Shown here in pieces: positions 25,439-34,263 of a stretch of DNA of 64,000 nt. The DNA is from Clostridiales bacterium (GTDB lineage: Bacteria; Bacillota; Clostridia; Christensenellales; Pumilibacteraceae), in assembly GCA_022508505.1 (NCBI GenBank), contig JAFLVC010000001.1:248001-312000 (forward strand), given 5' to 3'. Positions within the stretch are counted from its first letter, which is position 1, and every line of letters begins with the position of its first letter. The translations under genes and the position numbers were made by a program. Under the pieces are notes generated by a model, which did not search any database, was not told where the DNA came from, and worked only from the letters and a program-made list of their open reading frames with translations.

Positions 25439-27568
25439 ATGGAAAATATCAATATTCTGAACGAAACGTTCAATCTTTATTATAACAAGGCGAAGGAATG
25501 CATCGGCAAAGGCGACAAGGCGCTTGCCAAGCGTTACTACATGCTCGCCGCCGAGCAGATGCTCAAAATGGCAAAGGCGAGCAAGGGCGAGCTGCAAAAG
25601 GCGCGGTACGCGCGCGCCAAGAGTATTCTCGAATGCGCCGAGTCCATTTCCGCGCCCAAGAAGCAAACGTCATCCGAAGAGAACAATGACGGCGTCGGCG
25701 TTTCCATCCAGCCTGCCGAAAAGATTTCGGTCGAAGAGGCTTTGGCGCGGCTTGACGCACTCGTCGGGCTTTCGTCCGTCAAGAGCAAGGTGCGCGATTG
25801 GGTGGACCAGATAAAGGTCTTTCAGATGCGCAAGGCCCGCGGAATGTCTGTGCCCGACATGAGCTACCACCTCGTGTTTACGGGCAATCCCGGAACGGGC
25901 AAGACGACCGTCGCGCGGCTGATGGCGCAGATATACTGCGCGCTCGGCATCATAAGCGAAGGTCACCTCGTGGAAGTCGACAGGAGCGAGCTCGTCGCGG
26001 GCTACGTCGGTCAGACTGCGATAAAGACGCGCGACATTCTCAAAAAGGCGTACGGCGGCATACTGTTTATCGACGAGGCGTACACGCTCGCAAAGGACAG
26101 AAGCAACGATTTCGGTCAAGAGGCGATTGACACCATTCTCAAAGAAATGGAAGACAAGCGCGAAAATCTCGTCGTCATAGTCGCAGGCTACGACGGACTG
26201 ATGTCCACCTTTATCGATTCCAACCCCGGACTTAGGTCGCGGTTTAAAAACTACATAAAGTTCGACGATTATACCGGCAGCGAGCTCGCCGAAATATTCT
26301 TCTTGCAGTGCGCGAAGAGTCAATACACGATCACGCCCATTGCGCGGCAGATGATGTGCGAGTACTTCGAAAATCTTTACGCAAACCGCAACAAGAATTT
26401 CGGAAACGGCAGAGACGTTCGCAACGCTTTCGAGAACATAATCACCGAGCAGTCGCGCCGCGTGGCGCGCATGGCCAATCCGTCCAATGAGGAAATGGCG
26501 ACGATCGACGTTCAGGACGTGGCGTACATTTGCGGCGGACCGAGAAGCACGTACGCTCCGCCCGTCGGCGGCCCGAGCACGGGCGGCGGCAATCCGACGC
26601 CGCCGACAAGCCCGACAAGCCCGCCTCCGTCTCCGCCTCCGCCTGCGGCGCCCGAAGAGGACCCGCCCGAAAACAAGATACTCGAAGGTAACGACGCGTT
26701 CAACAGCGAGTTCAAGTTCGATTGGGACAGTCTGCCCATAATTACGTTTGACGATATAGCCGGTCTTGACAGCGTCAAGGATGTCGTAAGGGTAAAGGTG
26801 CTTTTGCCGCTCCAGCACCCCGACGTGTTCGAGGGCTACGTCAGAAAGGGCGGCGGCGGTCTACTGTTATACGGTCCGCCTGGCACGGGCAAGACGATGA
26901 TTGCGGCGGCGATAGCAAACGAGATAGGCGCGAAGTTCTGCTCTGTCAAGCCGTCCGACCTTCTCAATCAGGGCGTGGGCAACACCGAAAAAGCTGTGCG
27001 AGCGCTGTTCGCGCAGGCGCGGTCGTTCCCGTGTGCGGTGATATACTTCGACGAGATGGACAGCATTTCGCCCAAGAGCACCAAGTCGCAGTACGCCAAG
27101 CAGCTGCGTTCGGAGCTACTCTCGCAGCTTCAGGGCATTGAGTCGTACGGCAAGGAGACAAACAACATTCTGTTCCTCATCGCGGCGACCAATAAGCCGT
27201 GGGACGTCGACAGCGCGTTCATTCGTCCGGGACGGTTCGGAACGCGCATATACGTCGGGCTTCCCAATTCCGCGGCGCGGCAGTACCTCGTTGAGCACAG
27301 GCTTGAAAAGCTGTCGAAAAAGGGCGTGGTCAAGGTCGAGGACGACGTGGACTTGGACGTCATTGTCGAAAGGACCAACGGCTTCAACGGCTCGGACATG
27401 AGCAACCTTCTCGACCGCGTCGAAGAGATTTCGGCGCTTCGCGGAATCAAAACAGGCGAGAAGTGTATTAAGCATGAGGACTTCGAAACCGCTCTCGAGC
27501 AAATAACGTCGTCCGTGCAGAAAGAGGATATAGAGCGGCTTCTCGCGTGGAACGGCGAGAACCAATAG
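25439..27568 (+). CDS. Vps4-like tandem AAA ATPase with MIT-like domain
   Basis: 709 residues. Residues 1-72 form a three-helix MIT-like bundle (NLYYNKAKECIGKGDKALAK, then RYARAKSILECAE). AAA module 1 (about 100-360) is of the CbxX/CbbX type: Walker A GNPGTGKTT at 149-157, Walker B FIDEA near 210-214, pore residue Tyr in AGYVGQT. A Pro/Gly/Ser-rich linker spans about 366-415. AAA module 2 (about 430-700) is a classic Vps4/katanin-type module: ITFDDIAGLDSVKD, Walker A GPPGTGKT at 479-486, Walker B FDEMDS at 537-542, sensor AATNKPW and RPGRF arginine fingers. Its pore loop reads NQGVGNTEK where Vps4 has KWMGESEK, so the usual aromatic is missing and module 1 may grip substrate. Expected to disassemble the ESCRT-III-like polymers. 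Confidence 0.88.
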   Translation: MENINILNETFNLYYNKAKECIGKGDKALAKRYYMLAAEQMLKMAKASKGELQKARYARAKSILECAESISAPKKQTSSEENNDGVGVSIQPAEKISVEEALARLDALVGLSSVKSKVRDWVDQIKVFQMRKARGMSVPDMSYHLVFTGNPGTGKTTVARLMAQIYCALGIISEGHLVEVDRSELVAGYVGQTAIKTRDILKKAYGGILFIDEAYTLAKDRSNDFGQEAIDTILKEMEDKRENLVVIVAGYDGLMSTFIDSNPGLRSRFKNYIKFDDYTGSELAEIFFLQCAKSQYTITPIARQMMCEYFENLYANRNKNFGNGRDVRNAFENIITEQSRRVARMANPSNEEMATIDVQDVAYICGGPRSTYAPPVGGPSTGGGNPTPPTSPTSPPPSPPPPAAPEEDPPENKILEGNDAFNSEFKFDWDSLPIITFDDIAGLDSVKDVVRVKVLLPLQHPDVFEGYVRKGGGGLLLYGPPGTGKTMIAAAIANEIGAKFCSVKPSDLLNQGVGNTEKAVRALFAQARSFPCAVIYFDEMDSISPKSTKSQYAKQLRSELLSQLQGIESYGKETNNILFLIAATNKPWDVDSAFIRPGRFGTRIYVGLPNSAARQYLVEHRLEKLSKKGVVKVEDDVDLDVIVERTNGFNGSDMSNLLDRVEEISALRGIKTGEKCIKHEDFETALEQITSSVQKEDIERLLAWNGENQ

Positions 27569-27718
27569 TTTGAAAGCGCATTCATCGCGTGATGCGGGCT
27601 ATGTGCGGCTCGGTGCATCGGTCATGTACGTTTTGTACAATCCCGTCGACCCCGCGCCGCCTGTTGCCCATCTGACGCGCGACTGCACCTTCAAAACATT
27701 TTGTTAGGAGGAACGACA

Positions 27719-28462
27719 ATGAAAAAATGTAAGATTTGCGGCGGACCGTGCAGCGACATAGGCGGCGGACAATACATGTGCGATTTTTGCGGACAGACGT
27801 TTTCGGAAAGCGATTTCGTCTCCCGCGAAAAGATGATGGTAAAAGAGAGCATGAGCGGCGCGGACCTCTACGAGCGCAACGTCGTAGGCACGCTCGAAAT
27901 TCATTGCTCGGGCAAGGACGGGTCGTGGTCGGGCTCCGGCTATATCATAACCGACGACGGCTACGCGATAACCAACGCGCACGTCGCCGCCAATGAGGAC
28001 GGTTCGCCGTGCCGAGACATAACCGTCAAGGTGTGCGGAGAGCGCGTTCCCGCGAGCGTCGTCGCACTTGCGGACAACAAGGCGGGCAGCGGCAGCGGAA
28101 TCGACATAGCGCTTATCAAGCTCACGAGAATGCCGCGCGACGCGCGCAAGCTCGATTTGATCGATTCCGACACGGTAAGGACGGGCGACACGGTATACGT
28201 CATCGGCAATTCCTTGGGTGAGGGCACGAGCATTACGAGCGGCATCATCGGCGACAGGAACAGAAACGGCAGACTGATGTACGACAGCGCAACAAACCCC
28301 GGAAACTCGGGCGGACCTGTTTTTAACGCCGACGGCAAGGTCATAGGCACGCATGTTGCGGGACGGCGCACAGACGACGGCGGCAAGGCTCAAGGCATGA
28401 ACTTTGCAATACCCTCACATGACGTGATTGAGTTTGTGAGAAGGCGTGGGATAACTGTTTAG
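27719..28462 (+). CDS. Zinc-ribbon HtrA-type serine protease
   Basis: 247 residues. The ATG at 27719 follows TAGGAGGA. Residues 4-25 form a four-Cys ribbon (CKIC and CDFC). A trypsin-like S1C domain follows with its triad intact: His88 (TNAHVAA), Asp129 (GIDIALIK) and Ser197 (NPGNSGGPV). There is no signal peptide and no PDZ domain, unlike typical HtrA, so the protease probably acts in the cytoplasm, perhaps recruited by its ribbon. A 150-base gap separates it from the ATPase gene and shows only small hairpins, no clear promoter or terminator. Infection- or stress-triggered cleavage of a partner is an inference from the TIR neighbour. Confidence 0.88.
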   Translation: MKKCKICGGPCSDIGGGQYMCDFCGQTFSESDFVSREKMMVKESMSGADLYERNVVGTLEIHCSGKDGSWSGSGYIITDDGYAITNAHVAANEDGSPCRDITVKVCGERVPASVVALADNKAGSGSGIDIALIKLTRMPRDARKLDLIDSDTVRTGDTVYVIGNSLGEGTSITSGIIGDRNRNGRLMYDSATNPGNSGGPVFNADGKVIGTHVAGRRTDDGGKAQGMNFAIPSHDVIEFVRRRGITV

Positions 28463-28497
28463 AATACTTTACGATAATCAACGTAGGAATAGATAGT

Positions 28498-31400
28498 ATG
28501 GAAGGCGAGAAGATTACCAAATGTTTGACATGCGGTGGCGATTTAGCTCCGGACAATTCCGGAATCCCCACGTGTATATATTGCGGAAGGCAGAATAAGG
28601 ACGCCGCCGGCGGCTTTTCTCATGAGCTTGAGGAAATAGTAAAAAGACGGCAGCTGCGCGAATTCATACAGGCGGAGGAGCTGTGTCGAGAGCTGCAGTC
28701 CAAGCAGCCCGAAAACGCCGAGGTGTATTGGCAGACGATGCTTGCAACATTGGGCGTAGTGTACGTTCAAGAGGGCGGCAAGGCCAAGCCTACGTTTTTC
28801 AGCTATTCCTACGACGACAGGGATTTGATCAGCAATAACTCAAACTTTCAAAACGCCGTCAAGTACGCCAAAACGACGGAAGAGCGCAAGTATTACGAAA
28901 GCCAAGCGCAGGTTCTCGACTCTTTGCTGAAAGAGTTTTTCTCGCTCGTCGCAAAAGAGGACTCGTACGACATATTCATTTCGTTCAAAAAGTCGTTTAA
29001 GGCGATGGCGGGCAACGAGGAAGTATCTGTCGACACCAACGATTACCGCAAAGCGGAAGAGATATACAACCACCTCAAGGATACGTACCGCGTGTTCTTC
29101 TCGCCCGTGTCGATAGGTAAAGACACCGGCATAGAGGGCGAGAAGTACGAGCCGAGAATACTCAAAGCGCTCCAAACAAGCCAAGCAATGATACTTCTCG
29201 GCAGTAAAACGGAGTATTTGGAAGGGCAGTGGGTGCAGAACGAGTGGAGACGGTACCTCTACTTTATAGACAAGGGCAAGAAAAAGAGCGCGTCGCTCAT
29301 ACTTGGATATCAGCAGGCGATGCCGCCGCTGCCGCCCGCGCTAAAGGACGTGCAGTGGCCCAACTTTGACTGGTTCAAAGACGGATATTTGAAGGTGCTC
29401 GACGAAAAATTGGCTTTCGTCAAGTCGAGCAAGGGCCTAAAGTCGATGCTGAAGGCGCGCAAGGTTAATTCCAACTTCGACACCGACGCCGACCTTGATT
29501 TCGGCTACACCGGCAAGCGCGTTTCCATTTCGGGCAAGGGCTACGACAGTATCGTCCTTTCCGCGTCGGACGAGCGCGAGCTCGCCCTCGCAGAGAGTGC
29601 GTTGCAGGCGAAGCAATTTTCGGGCGCGAAGAACCTGTTTAACAACTTAATTAAAAAGAATCCGAATAACGCTCAGGCTTATTGGGGACGGTTTAAGGCG
29701 CGCATAAAGGCGGAAAAGGACGGGCAGGTTCAGCACCGCATAACTGCGCCCGGCACCGAGGAGTATTTCGACGATATCGACAAGGCGATAGACTGCTCCA
29801 ACGACGAGAGCTTTTCCTGGCGCATAGTCGACTGCCTCATAGACGCGCTGCGCACCGGCGCGGAATGGAAGCATCAAAGCAAGGTCTTTGAGTTCCTTTT
29901 GAAATACTTAGACGACAAGCGCGTCGGAACCGTTTTGGGCATACTGTCCAAAAAAGCGACCGACAAGCTTGGCACAAACGTGCAGGTGGCGGAGGCTGTA
30001 TTCGAGAGCTCCCGCAAGCTGTTCTTTGAAGAGAATAAGTCCAAAGCGCTCAAGCACATGCGCGAGTTCGCCGACGCTCTGTACGAAAAAAAGCACTTCG
30101 ACAAAGCGCGGAAATACTACGAAGAGATAGCGTCGGTCAAAAAGGACGGCGAAGTGTATATGCGCCTGCTCGGATGCCGTCTCAAAGCCGTGGACGTTAC
30201 ACAAACGTCGTTCAGTCTCGACATCGATTCGGATGACGACGCTTCGTCAAAGAAGCCGTCCGAGCTCGATCTCGACGAGATAATCGAGCGCGCGGTTATT
30301 TGTGCCGACAGTAGCCGCAGTTCGAAAGTAGACGATCAGGTGCAAGAGATGGTCTTTTTCCAAGCGGCGAACAACACCAAAAACGTAAAGCCGTTTATAG
30401 AAACGGTTGTCAGCTGCTACGATCAATTGGAAAAAGGCGAAAAGGCCCAAAAGTTTTTGCTCAATATCGCCGACTTGTTCATTCGGTGCAAAAAGTTCAA
30501 ATACGCGCAGGAGTATTGCAACGAGGTGCTTAGCCGCGACCAAAACTGCTCGCGCGCGCATTGGGGCCTTTTGATGTGCCGCTTTAAAGCGGTCAGCGAG
30601 GCTCAGCTCGCCGAAAAAAGAGAAAAGCTGTTGGATCTTCCCGAGTACACGAACGCGGTAAGCTGTGCGTCCGAGTCGGAGTTTAGACACTATACCGACA
30701 TACTCAACGGCGACGTGTCGACGGCTACAGGTCCTACCACGCTTGCAAGCGTGGACACCAAGGCAAAGACCGTCAAGGCGGACTTTGCGACGTTCAAGAC
30801 CAAAGAGGAGCGCAAAAAAGCGCGCGCCGAGCGGGCGTCCTCAATCGTGCAATGGTTTTTCCTCCTCCTCCCGACGATTGTGCTCACCGGCGCCATGGCG
30901 ATTTCCATGATAATGCCCACGCTCATATTCGGGTTTATTCACTACGGCTGGGTGATAACCATATATATCGGCGTTACCGCCCTTATGATCGGGCTTTCAA
31001 TCTATTGTTACAACGAGATTATCGGCATATTGGGCTATGAAGGGAAAAAACTCGCAATCGCCATAATAGCGCACCTTGCCGGTCTTGCGATGCTTATTGT
31101 CAGGCTGACGACGCTGTCGTCGTCTACTGTCGAAATCGCGTCGGTCTATGACTTTAATGCGATAGATAATATGCCGATGGCGGAAAAGTACGTCTTGACT
31201 GCCGACATAGATTTTGAGGGCGGGGAGCTGTATCCCATCGAAGAACTGCCTGATTTCAGCACGTTCGACGGCAAGGGACACGTCATCAAAAACTATGTGG
31301 TAAAAGAGGGGTTTGACGTTTCGGACGACGACTATACATATCAGAAATACACCTCTATAGGCGCGGCGGGCCTGGTCGGAGTGTGCCGCGGCACGATTAA

Positions 31401-33045
31401 AGACTTGATATTGCAGAACGGTAAGTACAACATCGAATTGGAAAATGAAAATTCCTATTCGGGGAACGGCGCTTTCGGCTACGGACCTGTTTGCGGCATA
31501 TTGTACGGCGGCGAATTGAACAACTGCAAAGTATTGAATTGCGGTTACGATTTGTCCAAGGTTAAGAATTACTGGAATGTGGAAAAGGGTTCTGTCTGCG
31601 GCTGGAATCACCCCAACAAACATGGAAAAATCACAAACTGCGGAGTGGTCTCTCTCTCTTCAAACGGTTGCATAGTCGACAGCATCATATACGAGCTCAA
31701 AGGCGACGAAGCTATGGTTGCCGGTAGCCTCTCTGCCAAAGAAAATATCAAAATCCCGAGCACGTTCAAAGACAGCGGCAAAACGTATACCGTGACGGGA
31801 ATTGCGAGCGGGGCGTTTGCGGACATGAGCAAGCTGAAAAGCATAGTAATTCCCGACAGCGTGACGTATATCGGTAACGGCGCGTTTAAGGGCTGCTCGG
31901 GGCTTACGAGCATAACGCTGCCGTTTGTCGGAGACGAAAAAGATAAAAGTAACAACACGCATTTCGGCTACATATTCGGCGCGAGCGGATACAGCGTGAA
32001 TAATTCATTCGTGCCGAGCGGATTGACGACGGTCACGATAACCGGCGGCAAATACATTTATGAAAGAGCATTCTACGGGTGCAAAAGCATAACGAGCGTA
32101 GTCATACCCGAGAGTGTAGAGCGTATCGCCAACGAGGCGTTTTATGCCTGCAGCAACCTCGCAACGGTGCATTGGAATGCGACGGCATGCAGAAGCGTGG
32201 GAATGTACTACGCACCGATATTCAGCAATTGCGACAAGTTGACTAAGGTCGTACTCGGCGACAACGTAAGGTTTATACCGGAATACGCGTTCAACGGTTG
32301 CTCGGATTTGGAATACACCGAATACGAGAACTGCAGGTACCTCGGCAGCGCGAAAAACCCGCATTTCGCCTTAATCAGTGCGCTCGATTCTCCCGCCGAC
32401 ACATACACGATTAACGGCGAAACGAAAGTAATAGCCGACTGTGTGTTTTACGGAAAAGAAATTTCGTCTATAGAAATACCGAACAGCGTAGTGGCTATCG
32501 GCAATCGCGCATTCAGCCATTGCAGCTACTTGACGAGCGTGACGATTGGAAGCGGAGTTACCTATATCGGCGACGAAGCGTTCCGCGAGTGCGGTGTGGA
32601 AGCCATCGAGCTGCCCGACAGCGTTACGCATATCGGGGTAAAGGCTTTCTACTATTCCAAAAGGTTGGAAACAGTGCGTATAGGCAACGGCGTTACGCAT
32701 ATCGGAGAAGAAGCATTCAGCGGTTGCGACGATCTACGCAGCGTGACGATGGGAAGCAGCGTAACGGATATCGGCGACTACGCGTTTAACAACTGCGTCT
32801 CGCTGACAACGATAGACATACCTGCAAGCGTGACTCATATCGGAAATTATGCGTTCTACGGATGCAGTCAATTGGAAAACGTCAATTTCAAAAACACCGA
32901 AGATTGGTGGTATGCAAGCTGGGTCGAGGCGACGAGCGGGATAGACTTTCCGAGCGAAGCCCTTGCCGATCCCGAGGTGGCTGCCGATTACCTGACTTGG
33001 GAATATTACGAATATCATTGGAGAAGGGGCGGAAAGGTAGAATAA
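28498..33045 (+). CDS. Receptor-like zinc ribbon-TIR-TM-LRR protein (1515 residues)
   Basis: Domains in order: four-Cys ribbon (about 9-30); helical segment (40-150); TIR domain (about 155-305) starting YDIFISF at 157-163, with VQNEW placing Glu249 where TIR NADases have their catalytic Glu; TPR-like helical repeats (about 355-750; ALQAKQFSGAKNLFNNLIKK); probably three membrane helices (about 786-806, 815-838 and 852-872); a beta-rich, GLUG-like region (880-1060); and BspA-type LRR_5 repeats (about 1075-1490), with units such as IPDSVTYIGNGAFKGCSGLTS and LPDSVTHIG. With three helices the TIR would be inside and the LRRs outside, a Toll-receptor-like plan. TIR domains commonly cleave NAD+ or make signalling nucleotides; LRR_5 regions bind ligands. 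Last gene of the operon, 35 bases after the protease. Confidence 0.9.
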   Translation: MEGEKITKCLTCGGDLAPDNSGIPTCIYCGRQNKDAAGGFSHELEEIVKRRQLREFIQAEELCRELQSKQPENAEVYWQTMLATLGVVYVQEGGKAKPTFFSYSYDDRDLISNNSNFQNAVKYAKTTEERKYYESQAQVLDSLLKEFFSLVAKEDSYDIFISFKKSFKAMAGNEEVSVDTNDYRKAEEIYNHLKDTYRVFFSPVSIGKDTGIEGEKYEPRILKALQTSQAMILLGSKTEYLEGQWVQNEWRRYLYFIDKGKKKSASLILGYQQAMPPLPPALKDVQWPNFDWFKDGYLKVLDEKLAFVKSSKGLKSMLKARKVNSNFDTDADLDFGYTGKRVSISGKGYDSIVLSASDERELALAESALQAKQFSGAKNLFNNLIKKNPNNAQAYWGRFKARIKAEKDGQVQHRITAPGTEEYFDDIDKAIDCSNDESFSWRIVDCLIDALRTGAEWKHQSKVFEFLLKYLDDKRVGTVLGILSKKATDKLGTNVQVAEAVFESSRKLFFEENKSKALKHMREFADALYEKKHFDKARKYYEEIASVKKDGEVYMRLLGCRLKAVDVTQTSFSLDIDSDDDASSKKPSELDLDEIIERAVICADSSRSSKVDDQVQEMVFFQAANNTKNVKPFIETVVSCYDQLEKGEKAQKFLLNIADLFIRCKKFKYAQEYCNEVLSRDQNCSRAHWGLLMCRFKAVSEAQLAEKREKLLDLPEYTNAVSCASESEFRHYTDILNGDVSTATGPTTLASVDTKAKTVKADFATFKTKEERKKARAERASSIVQWFFLLLPTIVLTGAMAISMIMPTLIFGFIHYGWVITIYIGVTALMIGLSIYCYNEIIGILGYEGKKLAIAIIAHLAGLAMLIVRLTTLSSSTVEIASVYDFNAIDNMPMAEKYVLTADIDFEGGELYPIEELPDFSTFDGKGHVIKNYVVKEGFDVSDDDYTYQKYTSIGAAGLVGVCRGTIKDLILQNGKYNIELENENSYSGNGAFGYGPVCGILYGGELNNCKVLNCGYDLSKVKNYWNVEKGSVCGWNHPNKHGKITNCGVVSLSSNGCIVDSIIYELKGDEAMVAGSLSAKENIKIPSTFKDSGKTYTVTGIASGAFADMSKLKSIVIPDSVTYIGNGAFKGCSGLTSITLPFVGDEKDKSNNTHFGYIFGASGYSVNNSFVPSGLTTVTITGGKYIYERAFYGCKSITSVVIPESVERIANEAFYACSNLATVHWNATACRSVGMYYAPIFSNCDKLTKVVLGDNVRFIPEYAFNGCSDLEYTEYENCRYLGSAKNPHFALISALDSPADTYTINGETKVIADCVFYGKEISSIEIPNSVVAIGNRAFSHCSYLTSVTIGSGVTYIGDEAFRECGVEAIELPDSVTHIGVKAFYYSKRLETVRIGNGVTHIGEEAFSGCDDLRSVTMGSSVTDIGDYAFNNCVSLTTIDIPASVTHIGNYAFYGCSQLENVNFKNTEDWWYASWVEATSGIDFPSEALADPEVAADYLTWEYYEYHWRRGGKVE

Positions 33046-33073
33046 AGCGCGGTAAGCAGTTCAAGAGCAAATA

Positions 33074-33106
33074 AAAGCGGTATGTTTAGCATATCGCTTT
33101 TGTTAT
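33074..33106 (+). terminator. Terminator of the ESCRT-like operon
   Basis: AAAGCGGTATG (33074-33084) pairs with CATATCGCTTT (33090-33100, one G-T pair), followed by TTGTTATT. It lies 29 bases after the TIR-LRR stop. A weaker CCGC/GCGG hairpin with CTTTTT follows near 33122-33140. The rest of 33046-33298 holds nothing else I can identify. Confidence 0.75.
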
Positions 33107-33298
33107 TGGATTATCGGAAATCCGCATCGGCGGCTTTTTGTGTCGAGCGGCTTGAGACCGCTTAGGGTGAGAGATAGTCGATTGCGACAGAAACCGTTTC
33201 GATTTTTAAATTGCCTACAGCGTGCTTTATGTCTGCCGAAACAGAGAACGGCAGGTAAACCATTAGCGTTGCCGCGTGTAAATGTGACGGGAAAGGGG

Positions 33299-33328
33299 TT
33301 GAAATGTTCTATTAAAGTGTGGTACAAT
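33299..33328 (+). promoter_or_regulatory. Promoter of the ADP-ribosylglycohydrolase gene
   Basis: TTGAAA (33299-33304), 18 bases, TACAAT (33323-33328). GGGAGG at 33341-33346 then precedes the ATG at 33352. Confidence 0.6.
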
Positions 33329-33351
33329 ATGGCAGAAAACGGGAGGATGTT

Positions 33352-34173
33352 ATGTTAGGTGCAATAATCGGCGATATAGCGGGAAGCAGGTTTGAGTTCG
33401 ACAATATCAAGAGCAAGGAATTTACCCTTCTCGACGCAAGTTGCGAGTTTACGGACGACACGGTCATGTCGATAGCCGTCGCAAAGGCGCTTGTCGAGTG
33501 CGACGACGTAGCTCTCTTCGGCGCTAAGGTCGAGGCGTATATGCACGATTTCGGGAATAGGTATCCCAATCGCGGATACGGCGGACGGTTTGCAGTGTGG
33601 CTTATGGACGACAACCCCAAGCCGTACGGAAGCTTCGGCAACGGCTCGGCTATGCGTATAAGTTCGGTCGGGTTTTTGGCGCAGACGGAGATTGAGGTCA
33701 AGGCGTATTCGCAGGCGGCGTCGGCGCCCACGCACACCCACAAAGAGGGGATAAAGGGCGCGGAAGCCATTGCCATGGCGATATTTTGGGCGCGTAAGGG
33801 GCTCGACAAAAAGGAAATAATAAAAAGGTTCGCAAAGGACTACTATCCGGAAATCGAGAGCGAGACGTGCTCTTACGACTATCTTGTCAAGCATTACAGC
33901 TGGGACTACGGCATGGGTTCGGTAACTTGCCAAAGCAGTGTGCCGCAGGCTATTGCATGTTTTAACGAGGCTAAGGACTTCGAGGACGTCATACGTACGT
34001 CGGTGTCGATAGGCGGCGACAGCGACACGATTGCGGCGATGGCGGGCGGCATTGCCGAGGCCTACTACGGCATTCCGTCGGAAATAGAAAAAAGAGCTCG
34101 CACATTCCTGCCGAAGGAGTTTATCGACATAGTCGACGCCGTTCGCGCGAAAGTCAAAAACATTAGGACGTAA
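33352..34173 (+). CDS. ADP-ribosylglycohydrolase (DraG/ARH family)
   Basis: 273 residues; the ATG at 33352 follows GGGAGGATGT, while an upstream in-frame GTG lacks a ribosome site. MLGAIIGDIAGSRFEF is the typical family start. Both metal sites are present: FTDDTVMS (Thr34, Asp35, Asp36) and GGDSDT (Asp223, Asp225). The enzyme removes ADP-ribose from proteins, nucleic acids or small molecules. It lies right behind an operon with a likely NAD-cleaving TIR protein but has its own promoter, so a link through NAD or ADP-ribose metabolism is only suggestive. Confidence 0.93.
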   Translation: MLGAIIGDIAGSRFEFDNIKSKEFTLLDASCEFTDDTVMSIAVAKALVECDDVALFGAKVEAYMHDFGNRYPNRGYGGRFAVWLMDDNPKPYGSFGNGSAMRISSVGFLAQTEIEVKAYSQAASAPTHTHKEGIKGAEAIAMAIFWARKGLDKKEIIKRFAKDYYPEIESETCSYDYLVKHYSWDYGMGSVTCQSSVPQAIACFNEAKDFEDVIRTSVSIGGDSDTIAAMAGGIAEAYYGIPSEIEKRARTFLPKEFIDIVDAVRAKVKNIRT

Positions 34174-34263
34174 GCGGGCTTTCGGGTTGGGTGCAAATTG
34201 CAATATTGATTTCAAAACTCACTGCCGTGTCGTCGCGGCGAAGTGCATTTTTTAGAGGTGTCA

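Noticed and set aside
25670..26818. 382-codon minus-strand frame opposite the AAA ATPase gene
   Set aside because: Arg/Ala-rich shadow; the plus strand carries Walker motifs.
33046..33298. Small gene in the gap after the TIR-LRR gene
   Set aside because: A frame of about 70 codons exists but has no ribosome site, no recognisable features and overlaps terminator hairpins.
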